Of a stretch of 64,000 bases of DNA, positions 8,003 to 15,261 are shown piece after piece. Source of the stretch: Bradyrhizobium sp. AZCC 1721 (GTDB lineage: Bacteria; Pseudomonadota; Alphaproteobacteria; Rhizobiales; Xanthobacteraceae). The position numbers and the translations under genes are program-made. Below the pieces are notes generated by a model. The model made no database searches. It saw only the letters and a list, made by a program, of their open reading frames with translations, and had not been told where the DNA came from. Every line of letters begins with the position of its first letter. The stretch's first letter is position 1. Location: assembly GCF_036924715.1 (NCBI RefSeq), contig NZ_JAZHSB010000001.1, positions 3,029,001-3,093,000 of the forward strand. The letters are read 5' to 3'.

Positions 8003-9175
8003 ATGACCTCCATGAACAAGGTCTTTGCCGACCTTCCCGTCACCGTCTTCGAGGCGATGTCGCAGGCGGCGCGCGACAACAACGCCATCAATCTCGGCCA
8101 GGGCTTTCCCGACGATCCCGGGCCGGAAGACATTCGTCGCGCCGCGGCCGATGCGACCGTGAACGGCTATAACCAGTACCCGTCGATGATGGGCATTCCG
8201 GAACTCCGGCAGGCCATCGCGGCTCATTACGGCCGCTGGCACAAGCTCTCGCTTGATCCGATGACGGAAGTGATGGTGACCTCGGGCGGCACCGAGGCGC
8301 TGACCGCGTCCATTCTCGCCGTGGTCGAACCCGGCGATGAGGTTGTCGTGTTCCAGCCGGTCTATGACAGCTATTTGCCGATCATCCGCCAGGCCGGCGG
8401 CATTCCGCGCCTGTTGCGGCTCGAGCCGCCGGGCTGGCGATTGACGGAAGAGATGCTGGCCAGCGTCTTCAATCCCAAGACCAAGGCGGTGCTGTTCAAC
8501 AACCCGCTCAATCCGGCGGCTGTCGTCTATCCCCGCGAAGACCTCGAATTGCTGGCGCGGTTCTGCCAGAAGTTCGACACCATCGCGATCTGCGACGAGG
8601 TCTGGGAACACGTGATCTTCGACGGCCGCGAGCATATCCCGCTGATCACGATCCCGGGCATGCGCGAGCGCACCATCAAGGTCGGCAGTGCCGGCAAGAT
8701 TTTTTCGCTGACGGGGTGGAAGGTCGGCTTCGTCTGCGCCGCGCCGCCGCTGTTGCGGGTGGCGGCCAAAGTGCACCAGTTCCTGACCTTCACCACCGCG
8801 CCAAACCTGCAGGCTGCGGTGGCCTATGGCCTCGGCAAACCCGATCACTATTTCTACGACATGCGCAAGGAACTGGCGCGGAGCAGGGACCGGTTGACGA
8901 AGGGACTGGAGGGCATCGGCTTTCCCGTGCTGAAGTCGCAGGGCACGTATTTTCTCACCGTCGACCTGTCGCCGCTGGGCTTGAATGAGACCGATGTCGA
9001 GTTCTGCAGGCGCATTGTGAGCGACTACAAGGTCGCCGCGATCCCGGTGTCGGCTTTCTATGAACAGGATGCGGTGACGTCGGTGGTGCGGTTCTGTTTT
9101 TCCAAGAAGGACGAAACGCTGGATACCGCGCTGGAACGCCTGTCGGACGCGGTGCACGGCCGTCGCAAGAGGTAG
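8003..9175 (+). CDS. Class I/II PLP aminotransferase (methionine/kynurenine type)
   Basis: A 390-residue fold-type I aminotransferase. Visible signatures are NLGQGFPDDPGP (substrate loop), NGYNQYPSMMG, SGGTEALTA (phosphate-binding turn), NNPLNPAAVV (Asn for PLP), AICDEVWEH (Asp for pyridine N) and SAGKIFSLTGWK with the Schiff-base Lys. The QGFPDDP opening is typical of the methionine aminotransferase YbdL / kynurenine aminotransferase group, so transamination of methionine, aromatic or similar amino acids is likely. Lies between rhodanese (7-base gap) and a binding-protein gene (3-base gap), suggesting one operon. Confidence 0.88.
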   Translation: MTSMNKVFADLPVTVFEAMSQAARDNNAINLGQGFPDDPGPEDIRRAAADATVNGYNQYPSMMGIPELRQAIAAHYGRWHKLSLDPMTEVMVTSGGTEALTASILAVVEPGDEVVVFQPVYDSYLPIIRQAGGIPRLLRLEPPGWRLTEEMLASVFNPKTKAVLFNNPLNPAAVVYPREDLELLARFCQKFDTIAICDEVWEHVIFDGREHIPLITIPGMRERTIKVGSAGKIFSLTGWKVGFVCAAPPLLRVAAKVHQFLTFTTAPNLQAAVAYGLGKPDHYFYDMRKELARSRDRLTKGLEGIGFPVLKSQGTYFLTVDLSPLGLNETDVEFCRRIVSDYKVAAIPVSAFYEQDAVTSVVRFCFSKKDETLDTALERLSDAVHGRRKR

Positions 9176-9178
9176 AGG

Positions 9179-10285
9179 ATGCGCCATCCAATCCGAAGCC
9201 CGCTTTGCCTGATCGGCGTGATGACGGTCGCGCTGTCGCTCTCGCCCGCCTGGGCACAGGAGCGCACCGTGAACTTCTACAACTGGTCGAACTACATGGC
9301 GCCGGGCGTCTTGGAGGATTTCACCAAGGAAACCGGCATCAAGGTGGTCTACGACACGTTCGATGCCAACGAGACGCTGGAGACGCGCCTCTTGGCGGGA
9401 AAGTCGGGCTATGACGTCGTGGTGCCGACCGGATATTTTCTGCAGCGCCAGATCACCGCAAAAGTCTTCCTCAAGCTCGACAAGTCGAAGCTGCCCAATC
9501 TCGCCAATGCCTGGCCGGTGGTGACCGGCCAGCTTGCGACCTATGATCCCGGCAACAACTATGCCGCCAACTACATGTGGGGCACCACGGGCATCGGCTA
9601 CAACGTCAAGGCCGCGCAGAAAATCCTGGGTCCCGACGCCAAGATCGACAGTTGGGATATCGTCTTCAAGCCGGAGAACCTCGCAAAATTCAAAGACTGC
9701 GGCATCCATATGCTTGATTCCGCCGACGACATTCTGCCGGCGGCGCTGAGTTATCTCGGCATCGATCCGAACTCCACCAAGCAGGCCGATCTGGAAAAGG
9801 CCGCCGATCTCGTCAGCAAGATCAGGCCCAACGTCCGGAAGTTTCACTCTTCCGAATATCTGGGCGCGCTGGCGTCGGGCGAGATCTGCTTCGTGGTGGG
9901 CTGGTCGGGCGACATCATGCAGGCGCGCAGCCGCGCGGCGGAAGCCAAGAACGGCGTCGAGATCGGTTACACGATCCCGAAAGAGGGCGCGCAGATGTTC
10001 TTCGACAATCTCGCGATCCCTGCGGATGCCAAGAACGTCGCGGAAGCCTACGAGCTGATCAACTATCTCTACCGCCCCGAGGTCGCGGCGAAGAATTCCG
10101 ACTTCCTGTCTTACGCCAACGGCAATCTCGCGAGCCAGAAGCTGATCGATCCGAAGATTTTGAACGACAGGAATATCTATCCGGACGAGGCGACGCAGAA
10201 AAAGCTGTTCGTCATCCGGGCCCGCGAGCCTGCGACGCAGCGGATCATCAACCGGCTGTGGACGCGGGTGAAGACGGGGAGGTGA
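9179..10285 (+). CDS. PotF-like polyamine ABC transporter substrate-binding protein
   Basis: A 368-residue periplasmic protein with a signal peptide (residues 1-26, ending AWAQ) and the start of the PotD/PotF family, VNFYNWSNYMAPGVLEDF, followed by GYDVVVPTGYFL and the C-terminal NRLWTRVKTGR typical of putrescine-binding PotF. It should capture putrescine or a related polyamine for an ABC importer. No permease or ATPase genes are adjacent, so it is an orphan component. An AGAGG site overlaps the end of the aminotransferase gene and translation is probably coupled. Confidence 0.85.
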   Translation: MRHPIRSPLCLIGVMTVALSLSPAWAQERTVNFYNWSNYMAPGVLEDFTKETGIKVVYDTFDANETLETRLLAGKSGYDVVVPTGYFLQRQITAKVFLKLDKSKLPNLANAWPVVTGQLATYDPGNNYAANYMWGTTGIGYNVKAAQKILGPDAKIDSWDIVFKPENLAKFKDCGIHMLDSADDILPAALSYLGIDPNSTKQADLEKAADLVSKIRPNVRKFHSSEYLGALASGEICFVVGWSGDIMQARSRAAEAKNGVEIGYTIPKEGAQMFFDNLAIPADAKNVAEAYELINYLYRPEVAAKNSDFLSYANGNLASQKLIDPKILNDRNIYPDEATQKKLFVIRAREPATQRIINRLWTRVKTGR

Positions 10286-10307
10286 TGCGGCACTCCGGTG
10301 CCCCATC

Positions 10308-10425
10308 CGTCATTGCGAGGAGCAACGCGACGAAGCAATCCATGCATCAGCAAGCGGGAAGATGGATTGCTTCGCGGAGCCTGTCATCGGGCGCGCATTC
10401 GCGCGACCGTTGGCTCGCAATGACG
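10308..10425. repeat. Dispersed palindromic repeat, family A copy 1
   Basis: Bounded by GTCATTGCGAGGAGC at the left and its complement CTCGCAATGAC at the right, with GAAGCAATCCAT and GATTGCTTCGC as internal inverted arms. The centre carries a second insertion-like segment (GGAGCCTGTCATCGGGCGCG). Same family as 10665-10747, 21927-22004 and 63729-63843. Confidence 0.8.
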
Positions 10426-10521
10426 TGGAGAGGTCTCCCGCGCACAATACCTCATCCGGCCAACAAACCTCCATTGCCGGAACGCGAAGGAAACTCTATA
10501 GCTCGCTTCCGGGAGCATCAT

Positions 10522-10632
10522 ATGACCAACATCCTCACCTTCTTCTCAACGCGCACGCTGCTGCAGATCATTGTCGTCCTGGCATCGACGGTTGCGATGA
10601 AGGCGTGGAGCCTCGGCCTGTTCGGCGGATAG
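10522..10632 (+). CDS. Very small membrane protein, 36 aa
   Basis: ATG with GGGAG 6 bases upstream encodes 36 residues with one hydrophobic segment (LLQIIVVLASTVAM) and a short tail ending LGLFGG. It sits between two copies of repeat family A. A longer upstream frame is simply repeat sequence read through. Single-helix proteins of this size are common in related genomes but no function is assigned; the reading rests on ribosome site and hydrophobic pattern. Confidence 0.5.
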   Translation: MTNILTFFSTRTLLQIIVVLASTVAMKAWSLGLFGG

Positions 10633-10664
10633 GCCCCAACCGGGAGGTGAGGGAGCGTTGCTCC

Positions 10665-10747
10665 CGTCATTGCGAGGAGCGCAGCGACGAAGCAATCCAT
10701 GCCTCAGCGAGTCGAGAGTGGATTGCTTCGCTCCGCTCGCAATGACG
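10665..10747. repeat. Dispersed palindromic repeat, family A copy 2
   Basis: A compact copy: CGTCATTGCGAGGAGCGCAG at the left, GCTCGCAATGACG at the right, with GAAGCAATCCAT / GTGGATTGCTTCGC as inner arms. The whole unit can fold into one long hairpin. Located just past the end of lpxXL (leftward stop at 10768), where it could also end transcription. Confidence 0.85.
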
Positions 10748-10767
10748 AGGAGAGACGGTTGCGGATT

Positions 10768-11703
10768 CTACCGCCACCGTCTGTGCAGCCACAGCCACTG
10801 GTCCGGATATTCCCGCACCCAGCCTTCGACCACGGATGTCACCGCCTGCATCGTGCCCTGGATGTCGATTTGCCCGGAGGCGTCGCGCACCGGTTTGACC
10901 TCTTCGGATAGTTCGGCGCGGAAGCGGTGGTTGGGCAGGCGGATGATGCGCACGCCGTGCACTGGGCATTCGACCTGCCGCAACAGCCGCGCCAGCGTCG
11001 GGTTGGCCTTGGTCTTGCGGCCGAAGAACGTCACCTCGACGCCGTTGCCCAGGTACTGATCGACCAGCATCGCGACGTGCTGGCCCCGCTGCAGGGCCTC
11101 CGCCAGCTTGAGCGGCGCTTCGCGGCCGGCCGGCACCAGCGTGCCCATCTTGACGGCGCGGATCCGTTCGATGGCGCGGTCGGCGGCCTCGATGTTCGGC
11201 CGGCGGAACAGGATGGCGCAATCGAGCCCGTGGGCGACGGCGCCGAGCGCCGGGATTTCCCAATTGCCGAGATGGCTCGCGAAGATGATCGCAGGCCTCC
11301 CGTCGTCGCGCAAAGAATCGAAGATTTCCTTGGTCCGCGGGGGGAACTCGATGCGGCTCGGCTTCTCCGGATGGTCGAGGTCGTAATCCCAGATGTGATC
11401 GAGATGGGCGAACTCGGCGCCGATGCGACCGAGATTGTCCCAGACGCCGGCCAGGATGGTTTCGATCTGTTCGGCCGATTTCTCCGGGAAGGCGGCCTTG
11501 AGATTCTCGCGGCCGATGCGGTCCTCGCGCAGCCTGCGCCCGATGAAGCGGGTGACGCGGCCGAAGAAATCGGCGGTCTTGTCCGGATCGAAATAGCGGG
11601 TGGTCCGCAACAGCGCGATCGTCAGCGCGCCGACGGCTATTTCCGCCATGGGCTTGGCGGCGTCGCGCAGGCGCGCCTTGGTGCGTAGGAGCAGGCGTTT
11701 CAT
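10768..11703 (-). CDS. lpxXL: Lipid A very-long-chain acyltransferase LpxXL (HtrB/LpxL family)
   Basis: A 311-residue inner-membrane acyltransferase with the catalytic HX4E motif in ASHLGNWE (H144, E149) and the later LVDQYLGNGVEVTFFG block of the lauroyl/myristoyl acyltransferase family. In rhizobia the LpxXL enzyme transfers a C26-C28 (omega-1)-hydroxy fatty acid from AcpXL to the secondary acyl position of lipid A. The identity as LpxXL rather than a general LpxL comes from its place as the last gene of the acpXL-fabZ-fabF-fabF cluster, 20 bases after fabF1. The adh gene usually found before lpxXL in Rhizobium is absent. Confidence 0.88.
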   Translation of the reverse strand: MKRLLLRTKARLRDAAKPMAEIAVGALTIALLRTTRYFDPDKTADFFGRVTRFIGRRLREDRIGRENLKAAFPEKSAEQIETILAGVWDNLGRIGAEFAHLDHIWDYDLDHPEKPSRIEFPPRTKEIFDSLRDDGRPAIIFASHLGNWEIPALGAVAHGLDCAILFRRPNIEAADRAIERIRAVKMGTLVPAGREAPLKLAEALQRGQHVAMLVDQYLGNGVEVTFFGRKTKANPTLARLLRQVECPVHGVRIIRLPNHRFRAELSEEVKPVRDASGQIDIQGTMQAVTSVVEGWVREYPDQWLWLHRRWR

Positions 11704-11722
11704 TTAAGAAATAGCCAGCTCG

Positions 11723-13000
11723 CTACACCGGTTCGCGCGTCAGGATCAGCGAGGCGTTTTGCCCGCCGAAACCGAACGAGTTCGACATCACGGCGGTGAC
11801 CTTGGCGTCGCGCGCCTTGTTGCCGACCACGTCGAACAGGATGGCCGGATCCGGAATCTCGTAATTGATGGTCGGCGGAATCCGCTGATGCTCCAGCGTC
11901 AGCAGCGAGAACACGGCTTCCACCGCGCCGGCCGCGGAAATCGTATGCCCGACCATCGACTTGTTCGAGGACACCGGAATCTTCGGCAGATGATCGCCGA
12001 ACACGACCGCGGTCGTGTTGTACTCCATCTTGTCGTTTTCCGGTGTCGCGGTGCCGTGCGCGTTGATGTGGTCGATCTGCTCCGGCTCGAGGCCGGCATC
12101 GGCCAGTGTCTTGCGCATGCAGCCGATGATCGGCTTGCCGTCCGGGCTGGAGCGGGTGCGGTGGAACGAGTCGGTCAGCTCGCCGCAGCCGGCCACCACG
12201 CCGAGAATTTTGACGCCGCGCGCGATTGCGGACTCGTAGCTCTCCAGCACCATCGCGCCGGCGCCTTCCGCCATCACAAAACCGTCGCGGTTCTTGGAAA
12301 ACGGCCTGGAGGCGGCCTGCGGCGGATCGTTTTGCGTCGATAGCGCCGACAACAGCGAGAATCGCACCATCGCTTCCGGGTTCACCGAGCCGTCGGTGCC
12401 GACGCACAGCGCGGCATCGGCTTCGCCGCGGCGGATCGCCTCGACGCCGAGCTGGATCGCGGTGGCGCCGGAGGCGCAGGCGGTGGAGAGCGAGATCGGC
12501 GATCCCTTGGTGCCGAACGTTTCGGCCAGGTGACTCGCTATCGAACCGAACATGAAGCGGCGATGGTAGGCTGTGAACCGGCCGCCGCCGCTGACGCGCA
12601 GCATATCCTCGTAGCCGAATTCGGTCCTGCCGACCGCGCGTCCGAGCTCGAGCCGCTGCGGCCATTCGACTTCGACCGGCGCAACTGCCAGAAACAGCGG
12701 TCCGGGAAAGTCGGCCTTGGCGCCGATCGCCGCCTGTTCGAGCGCTTCCCCGGTCGCCATCTCGGCGAGACGTTCGCTGAGGCCGGTCGACGAGAACGGA
12801 TCGACGGTGACGAAATCGACGGTGCCGGCCATGGTCGTTTTCAAGCCGTCGATCGGAAAGCGCGTCACGGTGCGGATGCCGGATTCACCCGCGGTCAACT
12901 TTGCCCAATTGTCCTGCTTGCCGGCGCCGAGCGACGTCACTACGCCCATGCCGGTGACGACGACGATCGGCCTGCCGAGTTTATCGCGTGGTGCTGACAT
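11723..13000 (-). CDS. fabF1XL: Beta-ketoacyl-ACP synthase of the acpXL cluster (FabF1XL)
   Basis: A 425-residue type II ketosynthase with a full catalytic triad: Cys175 in LSTACASGA, His315 in NAHGTATP and His352 in KSMVGHTISAAG. It should condense malonyl units onto acyl-AcpXL during elongation of the very-long-chain fatty acid destined for lipid A. The neighbouring FabF2-like protein lacks one catalytic His, so this is the likely working subunit. It ends 20 bases before lpxXL and begins 88 bases after fabF2. Confidence 0.9.
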   Translation of the reverse strand: MSAPRDKLGRPIVVVTGMGVVTSLGAGKQDNWAKLTAGESGIRTVTRFPIDGLKTTMAGTVDFVTVDPFSSTGLSERLAEMATGEALEQAAIGAKADFPGPLFLAVAPVEVEWPQRLELGRAVGRTEFGYEDMLRVSGGGRFTAYHRRFMFGSIASHLAETFGTKGSPISLSTACASGATAIQLGVEAIRRGEADAALCVGTDGSVNPEAMVRFSLLSALSTQNDPPQAASRPFSKNRDGFVMAEGAGAMVLESYESAIARGVKILGVVAGCGELTDSFHRTRSSPDGKPIIGCMRKTLADAGLEPEQIDHINAHGTATPENDKMEYNTTAVVFGDHLPKIPVSSNKSMVGHTISAAGAVEAVFSLLTLEHQRIPPTINYEIPDPAILFDVVGNKARDAKVTAVMSNSFGFGGQNASLILTREPV

Positions 13001-13088
13001 GGTTCCCCCGATGTTGCGCCGTAACTGAAAGTGCGCTCGCGCTCACTGCTTGCTCTGGCGGTGCCGAAAGTGGTCTTTCGGCCACGCT

Positions 13089-14288
13089 CTACTTGATGGC
13101 CTCGACCAGGGCCATGCCTTCGCCCTGCCAATGACCGGCCCCCACCACGACAATCTGGTCCGGGCTGCCTGCCTTTTCAACCTCGAGGCCTGTCGGGTCG
13201 TTGGGCGGGAATAGCGCGCCACGGGAGATCGAGAGTGCGGCCAGCGCCAGCCCCAGCGGAAACTGCGTCTCCAGCGTGTGACCGAAGATCGTGCCGGTGG
13301 CGCGCACCGCAAAGCCGGGATGCTGGCGCAAAAAGGCCTTCTCGTCCGACGTCACCGGCTCGACGCCGGTTGCGCCCGTGATCAGGGTGCCGCTGTCGCC
13401 GACGCCGAGCTTCGGCCACAGCGCCTCCAGCGATTTGGTCACCGTGCCCGGCTGCTTGCGCTGCGCAAGGTCGGCAACGACCTTGGTCAGTTTGGCGTAA
13501 GGCTTGGCGCCGCGGGCTTCGGCGTGCTCGCGGGCTTCCAGCACCAGGAAACAGCCGGCGGAGCCGAGCGCGAACCCGCCTCTCTCCTCGCGTTGCCACA
13601 CCGGCGAAAACTTTTCGGTCAGGTTGAAGTCGCCGAATTCATAGAGCACCAAAAGATCGGACCGTTCGCCATTATGGGCCGCGCCGACCAGCGCGATGTC
13701 GCTTTGGCCGGCTTCGATCCGCGCCAGCGCAATCCGTGCTGCGTCGATGCTGGCGGCTTCCTCGCCCATGAAGGTGCGCGACGTGCCGCAGACGCCATGG
13801 ACGATGGCGATGTTGCCGGCGAGCAGGTTGGAGAGCTGGGCCAGGAACAGCGTCGGCCGCAGATCGTTCATCAGCCGTTCGTTGAGGAAACCCGGGCTCG
13901 AATTGCCCCTGGCGTCGGCGTTCAGGATTGCCGCGTCGACCGCGATGTCGCGCTCGCCACCGCCGGCGGCGACGATCATGTCCATCCGTCCGAGGATTTC
14001 CTTGTTGCCTTTGACGCCCGCTGAATCCAGCGCCAGCCCGGCGGCATAGGTGCCGATGCGCTGCCACGCTTCCATCTGGCGCTGGTCGCCCTTTTTCGGG
14101 ATCTGCGCGTCGAAGGTAACAGGCGCCAGCGGATGCACGATGTAGGGCGCGAACCGCTTGTCGTCGATGTTGATCCTGCCGGCGTTGAGCGCATCCCAAT
14201 GCGCGTCCAGCCCCTCGCCGAGCGAGGAGACGATGCCGATGCCGGTGATCCAGACTTCCTTGGCGCCTGCGGATTTTGGCTCAGTCAT
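13089..14288 (-). CDS. fabF2XL: Divergent ketosynthase-like protein (FabF2XL)
   Basis: A 399-residue thiolase-fold protein similar in layout to FabF but with altered active-site motifs. A Cys remains (C167 in GVCGTSRT) and the last His is kept (H337 in TIFGHT), but the middle His of the NAHGT motif is replaced: the region reads ITGATGVEP (303-310), with Gly/Ala in its place. Loss of this His impairs decarboxylation in known ketosynthases, so the protein may be a partner subunit in the manner of a chain-length factor; that is inference. The start at 14288 overlaps the end of fabZ by 8 bases and lies inside the operon. Confidence 0.82.
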   Translation of the reverse strand: MTEPKSAGAKEVWITGIGIVSSLGEGLDAHWDALNAGRINIDDKRFAPYIVHPLAPVTFDAQIPKKGDQRQMEAWQRIGTYAAGLALDSAGVKGNKEILGRMDMIVAAGGGERDIAVDAAILNADARGNSSPGFLNERLMNDLRPTLFLAQLSNLLAGNIAIVHGVCGTSRTFMGEEAASIDAARIALARIEAGQSDIALVGAAHNGERSDLLVLYEFGDFNLTEKFSPVWQREERGGFALGSAGCFLVLEAREHAEARGAKPYAKLTKVVADLAQRKQPGTVTKSLEALWPKLGVGDSGTLITGATGVEPVTSDEKAFLRQHPGFAVRATGTIFGHTLETQFPLGLALAALSISRGALFPPNDPTGLEVEKAGSPDQIVVVGAGHWQGEGMALVEAIK

Positions 14289-14754
14289 GCGTGATTGCCT
14301 GCAGTGGGAAGCCGATCTTGTTGGCCATCGCGTCCATGTGCACGCGCAAGGCCGGGTCGGGGAAGGGGGCAAGGCCGAAAGTTATTTCAGCGCTGCACTT
14401 CAACTCCTTGCCGACGCGGCCCTTGGCCTTGGTGACGGCAAAGCCGGAACCTTCGTGCTCGAGCTTCGCCTCGATCGTCAGCAACGAGCCGGGACTGACG
14501 AACCCGCGCATCTTGGCTTCCTTCACGATGGCCAGGAACGGCATGCGCTCGAATTTCAGGACGCCGAGTATCAGCCAGCCGGAGCTCTGCGCCATCGCTT
14601 CGGTCAAGAGCACGCCGGGCATGGTCGGAAAGCCCGGAAAGTGTCCCTCGAAGATGGTGTGCGCGGCCGGCACCTGCGCCTCGACCGTGATCCTCTTCTC
14701 GTCGAGGTTCAGGTCGACGACGCGGTCGATGAGCTGGAAGTAATCAAGGTCCAT
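14281..14754 (-). CDS. fabZXL: (3R)-hydroxyacyl-ACP dehydratase of the acpXL cluster
   Basis: A 157-residue hot-dog-fold dehydratase with the FabZ active-site helix EGHFPGFPTMPGVLLTEAM: His38 is the catalytic base and Glu52 the acid. It should dehydrate 3-hydroxyacyl chains on AcpXL during elongation of the C26-C28 lipid A fatty acid. It begins 9 bases after acpXL and overlaps fabF2 by 8 bases, so the set is translationally coupled. Confidence 0.9.
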   Translation of the reverse strand: MDLDYFQLIDRVVDLNLDEKRITVEAQVPAAHTIFEGHFPGFPTMPGVLLTEAMAQSSGWLILGVLKFERMPFLAIVKEAKMRGFVSPGSLLTIEAKLEHEGSGFAVTKAKGRVGKELKCSAEITFGLAPFPDPALRVHMDAMANKIGFPLQAITHD

Positions 14755-14763
14755 GGCGGGCGA

Positions 14764-15060
14764 TTAGGCGCCCGGGGCTGCATTCTTGGCGGCGACCAGC
14801 TCGTCGATGCGATCGGCGAGATTTTGCAGCACGAAATACTGCTCGGTCGTGGCCTTGCCGTCGTTGACCTCCTGGGTCCATTTTTCGAGCGGCATCTTGA
14901 TCCCGAACGCCTTGTCGATGGCAAAGGCGATGTCGAGGAAGTCCAGGCTGTCGATGCCCAGATCGTCGATGGCGTGGCTCTCCGGCTTGATCGTGTCGCG
15001 CGGGATGTCGCAGGTCTCCGCGATAATGTTGGCGATCTGATCGAATGTGGAAGACATCAT
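14764..15060 (-). CDS. acpXL: Specialised acyl carrier protein AcpXL
   Basis: A 98-residue acidic carrier protein with the phosphopantetheine site [11 protein letters not shown] (Ser38). It is longer than the housekeeping AcpP and carries the extended C-terminal helix of AcpXL, the carrier for the very-long-chain fatty acid of lipid A. The first of two adjacent ATG codons at 15055-15060 is taken as the start, with AAAGG upstream; an earlier in-frame start lacks a ribosome site. Head of the leftward operon acpXL-fabZ-fabF2-fabF1-lpxXL. Confidence 0.92.
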   Translation of the reverse strand: MMSSTFDQIANIIAETCDIPRDTIKPESHAIDDLGIDSLDFLDIAFAIDKAFGIKMPLEKWTQEVNDGKATTEQYFVLQNLADRIDELVAAKNAAPGA

Positions 15061-15261
15061 TAAGCCTTTGATATACTGGAGAAAATCCGGAACGGCTTGG
15101 AGGAGGCGGGTGCACGGCCCCGGAAGGCCCATTCCCTCGGCCGGAGTCGAGTGCCCGTATATCGGAGCGGGGCGCTGAGTTCAATGGAGGGCGGCGAGGG
15201 GATCGCCGACCGATTCATGGGCAGGGACGGCCGGCTTTGGTTCCGTTACCCCATCTACGGT

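Noticed and set aside
7949..10306. Long minus-strand open frame of 785 codons
   Set aside because: It is the antisense shadow of the aminotransferase and PotF genes, with the biased His/Arg/Asp composition of GC-rich shadows and no family.
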